Origin: Streptococcus hyovaginalis DSM 12219
GTDB lineage: Bacteria; Bacillota; Bacilli; Lactobacillales; Streptococcaceae
Reading direction: 5' to 3'
DNA length: 64,000 bases
Assembly: GCF_000420785.1 (NCBI RefSeq)
Contig: NZ_ATVP01000011.1
Span: forward strand, 1-64,000
Of the stretch, positions 57,580 to 64,000 are shown piece by piece (position 1 is the stretch's first letter; every line of letters begins with the position of its first letter). Both the position numbers and the translations under genes were made by a program. The notes under the pieces are model-generated. The model was not told the DNA's origin, made no database searches, and worked only from the letters and a program-made list of their open reading frames with translations.

Positions 57580-60017
57580 TGGTTAAGTATTCACAAAAAA
57601 TGCAAGATGTTTTTGGGTTGTCCCAAATGATTGCGACACAGTTTTCATGTCAACTCCTTGAAAGTTGGCATCTTTTGTTGGGGTTAATTGTTAGTGATGA
57701 AACCATAGCAGGCTTAACTTTCCGTGAGTTTGATCAAGAGGCTAATGAACAAGACTACTTTGCAGCGACTATTTTAGCGACAGAAAAAACGTATGATGAT
57801 TCCGTTCAGCGTTTTGACCTATATGAGCAATCTGCTGCTACCATGGAAGTGCTTCAGTTTGCAGAGCAGATCAGTCAAATCACTAATGACGAAGAGGTTG
57901 GCACAGAACACGTTTTAATGGCAATTTTGCTAAGCCCTCGCTTGATGCCAGTTCGTATCTTAGAATTGGCGGGATTTAAAGCTAAAAATGATGGCGAAGG
58001 CATTTCGCTCTTTAATCTCCGACAAAGTCTGGAAAAACATGCTGGTTTTACGAAGGACCAAGTCAAAGCCATTCATGAGTTGAAAAAACCAAAACGTCCT
58101 AAGGGTGGTAATTTTACAGATATGATGAAGCCACCATCAACAGTTGGTGAGCTAGCCGACTTTACACGTGATTTGACGGCTATGGCGCAGGCAGGTGAGT
58201 TAGAGACTGTTGTGGGGCGTGACAAGGAAATTTCGCGCATGGTCCAAGTGCTCAGCCGTAAGACAAAAAATAATCCTGTCTTGGTTGGTGAGGCTGGTGT
58301 CGGTAAGACAGCCTTAGCTTATGGATTGGCTCAACGCATTGTCAGTGGAGAGATTCCTTATGAATTAAGAGATATGCGTGTCTTGGAGCTAGACATGATG
58401 AGTGTGGTAGCAGGAACCCGTTTTCGCGGTGATTTTGAAGAACGTATGAACCAAATCATTGATGATATCGAAGTTGATGGTCATATTATCCTGTTTGTGG
58501 ATGAAATGCATACCATCATGGGTTCTGGTAGTGGGATTGATAGCACCTTAGATGCGGCTAACATTTTAAAACCAGCCCTCTCTCGTGGCACCCTTCACAT
58601 GGTAGGAGCAACGACTCAGGAAGAATACCAAAAACATATCGAAAAGGATGCGGCATTGTCACGCCGATTTGCAAAAATTCTGATTGAAGAGCCAAGTGTG
58701 GCGGATGCCTTTGAGATTTTGAAAGGTCTTCGTCCGAGTTATGAAGCTTATCATCATGTTAGTCTTTCTGATGAAGCCTTGATGTCAGCTGTTAAAGCGG
58801 CTCACCGCTACATGACTAGTAAGCATCTACCAGACTCTGCGATTGATTTGATCGATGAATCCAGTGCCACTGTGCAAACCATGGTTAAAAAAGAAGCGCA
58901 AGCAGAATTGTCTTCAATAGATGAAGCGCTTTTGGACCAGGATATGAAGACAGTGACGCGTTTGCTTAAGAAAGAGGAAACGCTAGCTCTGCCAAAAGTG
59001 GTTAAGGTGACTGAGGAGCACATTTTAGCAACGCTTAGTCGTCTGACAGGAATTCCTGTTGAAAAAATGACCCAGACAGAAAATCAAAAATACCTCAATC
59101 TTGAAAAAGAGTTACACAAGCGTGTCATTGGTCAAGAGGCGGCTATTTCAGCCATTAGTCGTGCCATACGACGCAATCAATCCGGTATCCGAACAGGAAA
59201 ACGTCCAATCGGTTCCTTTATGTTTCTAGGACCTACTGGTGTTGGTAAGACAGAGCTGGCAAAAGCCTTAGCAGAAGTCCTATTTGATGATGAGTCAGCC
59301 TTAATCCGTTTTGATATGTCAGAATACATGGAAAAATTTGCGGCATCCCGTCTAAATGGGGCTCCTCCAGGTTATGTCGGTTATGAAGAAGGCGGGGAAT
59401 TGACGGAGAAAGTGCGTCAAAGACCTTACTCCGTTCTTCTTTTTGATGAAGTGGAAAAAGCGCATCCAGACATTTTCAATGTTTTGCTTCAAGTTCTGGA
59501 TGACGGTGTTTTGACGGATAGTCGTGGCCGTAAAGTGGATTTTTCGAATACCCTTATCATCATGACCTCCAATCTAGGGGCGACAGCGCTTCGAGATGAC
59601 AAAACCGTTGGTTTCGGGGCTCAAGATCTATCACATAATCATGATGCTATGGAAAAACGGATTTTTGAAGAATTGAAAAAGGCTTACCGACCAGAATTTA
59701 TCAACCGTATTGATGAAAAAGTCGTCTTCCATAGCCTTAGCCAAGAGGATATGCGCCAAGTAGTTAAGATCATGGTACAACCTTTAATCAAGCAATTGGC
59801 TGAGAAAGACATTGTCTTGAAGATTCAACCATCAGCCTTGAAACACCTGTCTGAAGAAGGTTATGATGTTGAAATGGGAGCACGCCCACTTCGTCGTACC
59901 TTGCAGACACAAGTCGAAGACCACCTGGCAGAATTAGTCCTCTCGGGACAGCTCTCTGCTGGACACACCCTTAAAATTGGTATGAAACAAGGCAAATTGA
60001 AGTTTGAGGTGACTTAA
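57579..60017 (+). CDS. clpC: ATP-dependent Clp protease ATP-binding subunit ClpC
   Basis: An 812-aa Hsp100 unfoldase: N-terminal Clp_N repeats (residues about 5-150), two AAA+ modules (Walker [10 protein letters not shown] near residue 237 and GPTGVGKTE near 550; Walker B LFVDEMHT and [12 protein letters not shown]) and the middle region typical of ClpC/ClpE types. Works with ClpP (not in this window) on proteins tagged by adaptors. Overlaps ctsR by one base and shares its promoter. Confidence 0.96.
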   Translation: MVKYSQKMQDVFGLSQMIATQFSCQLLESWHLLLGLIVSDETIAGLTFREFDQEANEQDYFAATILATEKTYDDSVQRFDLYEQSAATMEVLQFAEQISQITNDEEVGTEHVLMAILLSPRLMPVRILELAGFKAKNDGEGISLFNLRQSLEKHAGFTKDQVKAIHELKKPKRPKGGNFTDMMKPPSTVGELADFTRDLTAMAQAGELETVVGRDKEISRMVQVLSRKTKNNPVLVGEAGVGKTALAYGLAQRIVSGEIPYELRDMRVLELDMMSVVAGTRFRGDFEERMNQIIDDIEVDGHIILFVDEMHTIMGSGSGIDSTLDAANILKPALSRGTLHMVGATTQEEYQKHIEKDAALSRRFAKILIEEPSVADAFEILKGLRPSYEAYHHVSLSDEALMSAVKAAHRYMTSKHLPDSAIDLIDESSATVQTMVKKEAQAELSSIDEALLDQDMKTVTRLLKKEETLALPKVVKVTEEHILATLSRLTGIPVEKMTQTENQKYLNLEKELHKRVIGQEAAISAISRAIRRNQSGIRTGKRPIGSFMFLGPTGVGKTELAKALAEVLFDDESALIRFDMSEYMEKFAASRLNGAPPGYVGYEEGGELTEKVRQRPYSVLLFDEVEKAHPDIFNVLLQVLDDGVLTDSRGRKVDFSNTLIIMTSNLGATALRDDKTVGFGAQDLSHNHDAMEKRIFEELKKAYRPEFINRIDEKVVFHSLSQEDMRQVVKIMVQPLIKQLAEKDIVLKIQPSALKHLSEEGYDVEMGARPLRRTLQTQVEDHLAELVLSGQLSAGHTLKIGMKQGKLKFEVT

Positions 60018-60260
60018 GTCCATCTTGCTTAAAAAAGTCGTCTGATAAGTTTCTCCTCGGAAAATAATAGCAACAAGCCATTGCTATCGGGATGATTGGT
60101 ATCTATGTTCAGACAATCCTCTAAACAAACGGGTTCTTTCCTGTTTTGGAGACTTGAAACTGAAGACAAACTATATCTGAATAAATAAACTGAGCAGCTC
60201 TGCTAAAAAATAGTTGTTTTTGCGAGCCAAGTGAACCTGAATCGAGACTTCCCGCTGTAT

Positions 60261-60285
60261 TTAGACAGTCTCCCAGACTGTCTAA
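60261..60285. repeat. Perfect palindrome, ACTGTC family
   Basis: TTAGACAGTCT, loop CCC, AGACTGTCTAA: 11-bp perfect stem. Confidence 0.7.
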
Positions 60286-60401
60286 GGTGGGAAATCAAGA
60301 AAGTGACACTTTCTCCACAACTCGGAGGCTTTGAGAAGTGCTCCGCCGTTCCCTATTTCCAACCTTCCTAAAGTCACTTCCCTGACTTCAGGAGTCGCCT
60401 G

Positions 60402-60428
60402 TTAAAACTGTCCACTGGACAGTTTTAA
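60402..60428. repeat. Perfect palindrome, ACTGTC family
   Basis: TTAAAACTGTCC, loop ACT, GGACAGTTTTAA: 12-bp perfect stem. Related to 16858-16882. Confidence 0.7.
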
Positions 60429-60496
60429 ATTCGAGCCTTGAAATGGGAAAGCAAGAACCCCAAGGAAAGTCCGAAAGAGACTTTGTCTACAATCTC

Positions 60497-60535
60497 AAAT
60501 CTCCTGATGAATCAGGAGATTTTTTGCGTTATAAT
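60497..60535 (+). promoter_or_regulatory. Terminator and promoter upstream of the LtrA-like gene
   Basis: AAATCTCCTGAT (60497-60508) with ATCAGGAGATTT (60511-60522) and T-run terminates incoming transcription. TATAAT at 60530-60535 follows; no good -35 is visible because its place is within the hairpin. Confidence 0.65.
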
Positions 60536-60566
60536 AGGGATATCACAATTGTAAGAGAAAGTTACT

Positions 60567-61661
60567 ATGCATAAAAAAGTATCCATACCAGAGTTGTTCT
60601 TTGACTTGGTCTATGTCTATGCCATTGGGCGTTCTATGACCTTGATTCATCATCTTCATGATGGCATCATTCCTTGGGAGGATTTTGTGATATTCACCTT
60701 ATCATTTCTGTTTTTGATTAATATTTGGGTTTATCAAACAGTCTTTCTGAATCGTTATGGTCAAGAAAGTCCTAAAAATAATGCTTTTCTTTTTTTAGAT
60801 ATGGGACTCTTGTTGCTCTTGTCTAATAGTTTTACGCTAGAGTGGCGAGGACAGTTTACCCCTTTTGTGGTTTTGGTTCTCTTATTGACAGCGAGTTTAT
60901 TTACCCAGTACTTTTTGGAGTTAAGGCATTATCCTGGTCCAGAGCATCGGGAAGTGATTCAAAATTACTTGCTTATTTTAGGGATACGATTTGGTTTGGT
61001 CGCTGTCAGTCTTTTCATTTCCCTGACTTTTGGCCTTTATTTTTATTTGGCAGGATTTCTGGCAGGCCTGATTCTTCCGATTTTCTTTCGAAAAGATACC
61101 AGTCGTGTCCCGATTAGCTTCGCCCATTTGGTGGAGAGGATGACACTTTTGGTGATTATTACCTTTGGTGAAATGATTATGGGTGGTATCGCCAAATACT
61201 TTACTATGTCTCGTTTTTCCTTTCAGTCCATTCTCTTCTTTCTTATTGTTCTTTCTTTGTTTTGGTTTTATTATGAAGAATTTTATGTCGATATTGACCA
61301 TGACAATCCCCATACCACAGGAATGCGCTTGATCTACTTACACTATGTCATCTTTCTGAGTTTGACCATGATAACCGCTGCTCTGAGCTTTCTAACCGAA
61401 GAAGGTGTTAATAGTCTCTTTATGGTTCTCTTCTTGTTCATCGCTTTGGGCTTATATTATTTTAGCATTGTCTTGCATAATACTTATAATAAGGCGACGC
61501 GTCATTTGTCTGATCGGTTTTTGTTGCGTGTTTTAACAGCTTATGGCATCGCCTTTGCCCTGTCTATGGTATTTGCAGCCAACCACCTTTTCGTAACGCT
61601 TATTACCGCCCTGATGACAGGGTGCTTGGCCTATTTGTTTTATCAAATGGGAGAAACTTAA
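60567..61661 (+). CDS. LtrA-like (low temperature requirement A) membrane protein
   Basis: A 364-aa protein with about ten membrane segments and the LtrA family start (ELFFDLVYVYAIGRSMTLIH) and inner motif (ITFGEMIMGGIAKYFTM). Function of the family is not established beyond a link to low-temperature growth in Listeria. GAGAAAG before ATG, TATAAT upstream at 60530. Confidence 0.88.
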   Translation: MHKKVSIPELFFDLVYVYAIGRSMTLIHHLHDGIIPWEDFVIFTLSFLFLINIWVYQTVFLNRYGQESPKNNAFLFLDMGLLLLLSNSFTLEWRGQFTPFVVLVLLLTASLFTQYFLELRHYPGPEHREVIQNYLLILGIRFGLVAVSLFISLTFGLYFYLAGFLAGLILPIFFRKDTSRVPISFAHLVERMTLLVIITFGEMIMGGIAKYFTMSRFSFQSILFFLIVLSLFWFYYEEFYVDIDHDNPHTTGMRLIYLHYVIFLSLTMITAALSFLTEEGVNSLFMVLFLFIALGLYYFSIVLHNTYNKATRHLSDRFLLRVLTAYGIAFALSMVFAANHLFVTLITALMTGCLAYLFYQMGET

Positions 61662-61668
61662 TCATCAA

Positions 61669-61700
61669 AAATCAGCTTGTCGCAAGACAAGCTGATTTCG
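61669..61700. terminator. Bidirectional terminator between the LtrA-like gene and dus
   Basis: AAATCAGCTTGTC (61669-61681) pairs with GACAAGCTGATTT (61686-61698), GCAA tetraloop. Confidence 0.9.
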
Positions 61701-61764
61701 TGTTCATAAATGACTATCTACTGGCTTTTAAGGCCATCATAGTCAGATAGGTTGGAAAAGTCTT

Positions 61765-62742
61765 TTAACGAATGGTGTTAAATAAGTTTTGGACTTCGTT
61801 GAAACTTTCTGCACGTGAAACAGCACCACGCACTTTTGCAGCCCCTGCTGTCCCACGGAGATAGTGAGGAGCAAGCCCACGGAATTCACGGACAGCGATC
61901 ATTTCACCTTTAAGCGCTACAAGTCGTTTCAGATGCTCTTCGGCAATATCTAATTTCTTAGCGAATGGTAAATCTGGTAATTCTTCTCCAGTTTCAAAGA
62001 AATGGTTAATTTGGGTAAAGATGTGCGGGTTATTCATAGCAGCACGACCAACCATAACAGCATCAACACCGATTTCTTCAATCATGAATTTAGCATCATG
62101 AACGGTTTTAACATCTCCATTTCCAATGAATGGGATTTTAGTGATGGCTTTTGAAACACGTGCCAGTGTTTCATGGTCACAGTGACCACGGTACATCTGC
62201 TCCCGAGTACGACCGTGCATGGCAAGAGCAGAAACACCAGCAGACTCTGCAGCGAGAGCATTTTCAACAGCTAGTGAGCTGTCAGCCCAACCGGTACGCA
62301 TTTTTACGGTCAGAGGGATATCCAAAACGGAGGTCACTTCGCTAACGATATGATAAATCTTGTCAGGGTCTTTGAGCCACTTGGCACCAGCTTCATTTTT
62401 AACAACCTTGTTCACTGGACAACCCATATTAATATCAACAATATCAGCTTTGGTATTGGATTGGATAAAGTCAGCAGCACGTTTGAGACCTTCAGCATCA
62501 CCACCAAAGAGCTGGATAGACATAGGGTGCTCATTTTCATCGATATGGAGCATGTGAAGGGTTTTTTCGTTGTTGTAGAGCAATCCTTTCTCAGAAATCA
62601 TCTCCATGACAACGAGTCCTGCACCAAACTCTTTAGCGATGGTACGAAAGGCAGAGTTAGTCACCCCTGCCATAGGCGCTAGAACAGTACGGTGTGGGAT
62701 TTCGACATTTCCAATCATGAATGATGAATTAAGCTTTGTCAC
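61765..62742 (-). CDS. dus: tRNA-dihydrouridine synthase (DusB type)
   Basis: FMN enzyme that reduces uridines to dihydrouridine in tRNA D loops. Motifs: [40 protein letters not shown] (catalytic Cys), [10 protein letters not shown] and [15 protein letters not shown] choose GTG 62742, giving 325 aa, because GGAGG (62752-62756) lies 9 nt upstream; ATG 62718 has no ribosome-binding site. The start overlaps hslO by 14 nt. Confidence 0.93.
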   Translation of the reverse strand: MTKLNSSFMIGNVEIPHRTVLAPMAGVTNSAFRTIAKEFGAGLVVMEMISEKGLLYNNEKTLHMLHIDENEHPMSIQLFGGDAEGLKRAADFIQSNTKADIVDINMGCPVNKVVKNEAGAKWLKDPDKIYHIVSEVTSVLDIPLTVKMRTGWADSSLAVENALAAESAGVSALAMHGRTREQMYRGHCDHETLARVSKAITKIPFIGNGDVKTVHDAKFMIEEIGVDAVMVGRAAMNNPHIFTQINHFFETGEELPDLPFAKKLDIAEEHLKRLVALKGEMIAVREFRGLAPHYLRGTAGAAKVRGAVSRAESFNEVQNLFNTIR

Positions 62743-63601
62743 GGATAATAGCCTCCAAATCGTTCTGGTTAAAGTAGTATTTAGTGCCACAGAATTGACA
62801 AACAATTTCGGCACCGTGATCGTGATCACGCATATCTTCTAAATCAGCTACTGGTAGTGTTGCTAGAGCGGATTCAAAGCGATGACGTGAACAATCACAG
62901 TTGAACCCAATCCTTTCTTCTGACAAGCGTTTATAGGGCTCGTCGCCATAGATGGCTGATAAAAGAGCATCGACATGATCATCGGACTCAAGGAGCGTTG
63001 AGATAGCTGGCATTTCTTGAATCCGTTTCTCGTAGCGGCGGATTTCTTCCTCAGTTGCCCCTGGAAGAACTTGGAGCATGAAACCACCAGCCACTTTGAC
63101 TTGGTCATTCTCATCTAAGAGGACATTGAGACCAACAGCAGAAGGTGTTTGCTCACTTTCTGTCAGATAGTAGGCAAGGTCTTCGCCGATTTCGCCAGAA
63201 ATGAGTGGTGTAGCTGAGGTGTAAGGATTGCCAGTGCCATAGTCTACGATAACGATGAATTGACCAGATCCCATGAAAGGTCCTACGAGAACTTCACCAG
63301 TTGCTGTTTTCTTGATATCCACACCCGTATTTTGGATGTAGCCTTTGACATTTCCTTTTGTATCTGAAACGGAGATAATGTGACCAAAGGAACTATTGCC
63401 GATAACCTTGACGGTCACTTTGCTGTCGCCTTTTTGATTGGCAGCTAGGATTTGATTGGCAATGAGGGTACGGCCAAGTGCGACCGTTGATGATGATAGG
63501 GTATTATGATTGACCTGTGCTTGTTTAACAGTCTCAGTGCTGTCAAGGACATAAGCTCTGAAAGCACCTGATTCGGAGATTGATTTGATTAATTTATCCA
63601 T
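62729..63601 (-). CDS. hslO: Redox-regulated chaperone Hsp33
   Basis: Holdase activated by oxidative unfolding. A 290-aa protein with the C-terminal zinc switch CxC ([10 protein letters not shown]) and CxxC (CQFCGTKYY). Start ATG 63601; the frame is open to 63655 but the added residues are unlike the family. No Shine-Dalgarno, and an extended -10 ends 7 nt before the ATG. Forms an overlapping pair with dus. Confidence 0.95.
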   Translation of the reverse strand: MDKLIKSISESGAFRAYVLDSTETVKQAQVNHNTLSSSTVALGRTLIANQILAANQKGDSKVTVKVIGNSSFGHIISVSDTKGNVKGYIQNTGVDIKKTATGEVLVGPFMGSGQFIVIVDYGTGNPYTSATPLISGEIGEDLAYYLTESEQTPSAVGLNVLLDENDQVKVAGGFMLQVLPGATEEEIRRYEKRIQEMPAISTLLESDDHVDALLSAIYGDEPYKRLSEERIGFNCDCSRHRFESALATLPVADLEDMRDHDHGAEIVCQFCGTKYYFNQNDLEAIIRDKA

Positions 63602-63608
63602 AAGACTT

Positions 63609-63617
63609 ATTTTATCA
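63609..63617 (-). promoter_or_regulatory. hslO extended -10 promoter adjoining the start codon
   Basis: On the minus strand TGATAAAAT (TAAAAT at 63614-63609) is followed by AAGTCTT and the ATG at 63601. Predicts a leaderless hslO mRNA. Confidence 0.6.
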
Positions 63618-63645
63618 TATTTGATCTGATTTTTGGGCAAGAGAA

Positions 63646-63665
63646 AACTCCTCAAGTAAGGAGTC
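63646..63665 (-). terminator. Terminator of the gene entering at the right edge
   Basis: On the minus strand ACTCCT-TACTTG-AGGAGT followed by TTTTC; separates it from the hslO promoter. Confidence 0.7.
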
Positions 63666-63688
63666 TTGTTCTCAAAAGCGAGGATTTT

Positions 63689-64000
63689 TTAGTCATTATT
63701 TTGGCTATTATTTTCAGCTTCGACATTTTTTTGGACTTCTTTACCTTCATTGAGGAGGGCTTGGACGATCTTTTGATCGCGAAGTTTCACCGAATCATTG
63801 ATAGTATCCGCTGATTTGACGATGGCTGTTTCCAGCTGCGCCCGTTGTTTACGTCCGTTATCGATAGCAGCGATAATACCATTGTTTTGTTCAACGAGGC
63901 TTTCAGCTAATGTTGTGACAGACTCTATAGATAGTGTTGGGCTTTGAGCTGAACGTTCGAGGGCAGGGATAGCTTCTTTGCTAGTTTGCGCCAACATCTC
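63689..64000 (-). CDS. C-terminal part of a coiled-coil protein (possibly TelA-like), cut by the window edge
   Basis: An open frame of 104 codons on the minus strand that continues past base 64000. The visible part is helical and polar (ESVTTLAESLVEQNNGIIAA, RAQLETAIVKSADTINDSVK) and ends Asn/Asp-rich. This pattern resembles the C-terminal part of toxic anion resistance (TelA/KlaA) proteins, but I cannot be sure. Followed by a terminator. Confidence 0.6.
   Translation of the reverse strand, partial: EMLAQTSKEAIPALERSAQSPTLSIESVTTLAESLVEQNNGIIAAIDNGRKQRAQLETAIVKSADTINDSVKLRDQKIVQALLNEGKEVQKNVEAENNSQNND

Larger units (their letters stand above)
60018..60496. other. Intergenic spacer rich in short perfect palindromes
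   Basis: About 480 bp without a gene. Palindromes include an 11-bp stem with loop CCC (60261-60285), AAGTCA-CTTCCC-TGACTT (about 60371-60388), CGGAG/CTCCG (about 60323-60345) and a 12-bp stem with loop ACT (60402-60428). Similar to the spacer at 16477-16967; both contain TATTTCCAA-like remnants. No open frame of note. Confidence 0.6.

Overview
The window looks like the chromosome of a pyogenic-group Streptococcus: low GC, Gram-positive gene families throughout, a seven-gene comG operon, cin-box (SigX/ComX) competence promoters, CIRCE and CtsR heat-shock operators, and a complete histidine-utilisation (hut) cluster with FtcD, a separate cyclodeaminase, Fhs, HutD, HutH and HutG. I recall this hut layout from S. 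pyogenes and relatives; the species cannot be fixed from the sequence alone.

Layout. 1-300: 5' part of an IS transposase reading out of the window. 361-8015: rpoB-rpoC with promoter, leader hairpin and terminator. 8297-8735: DUF1033 gene. 8771-12446: cin-box and comGA-comGG; then a methyltransferase and ackA (to 14763). 14779-16476: an HTH repressor with its operators, a nonsense-broken small membrane gene, a membrane protein and a CPBP protease. 16477-16967: palindrome-rich spacer. 16968-19205 (minus): proC, pepA, csp. 19384-20621: DUF4651, thioredoxin-like and YtpR genes. 20704-21124: cin-box and ssbB. 21260-22063: HAD phosphatase. 22068-29639: a sugar-sensing module (two membrane-anchored binding proteins, histidine kinase, response regulator broken by a stop) followed by a mannose-family PTS (IIA, IIB, IIC, IID, small membrane protein). 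29999-32189: groESL with CtsR box plus CIRCE. 32326-33781: membrane protein and LD-carboxypeptidase. 34234-38845 (minus): membrane protein, polA and an anchored nuclease. 39218-39288: tRNA-Cys. 39441-51250: hutI (minus) divergent from hutU-ftcD-fchA-fhs-hutD-permease-hutH-hutG. 51260-54360 (minus): a large SARP/AAA-type regulator broken by a frameshift and a stop. 54508-56669: rpsB-tsf. 57061-60017: ctsR-clpC. 60018-60566: second palindrome-rich spacer. 60567-64000: LtrA-like protein, dus, hslO and the C-terminal end of an unfinished gene.

How the genes work together. Most of the window is core information processing (RNA polymerase, PolA, S2, EF-Ts, tRNA-Cys, Dus) and protein quality control (GroESL, CtsR/ClpC, Hsp33). 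Around it lie competence genes (comG operon and ssbB under matching cin-boxes), histidine catabolism to glutamate with one-carbon recovery, and a PTS next to a sensory operon whose response regulator has lost its DNA-binding domain in this strain. Three genes (14878, 24419 and 54360) carry simple inactivating changes, and two of them are regulators.

Most worth checking: three unlinked genes (DUF4651, polA, hslO) share an extended -10 (TGnTAwAAT) ending 6-7 nt before ATG with no visible Shine-Dalgarno, which predicts leaderless mRNAs; a family of perfect palindromes with 3-nt loops and an ACTGTC/GACAGT core in intergenic spacers; three ATGACA repeats at 22-23 nt spacing plus a cre site before the PTS operon; and an A8 slippage-type frameshift in the SARP-like regulator.
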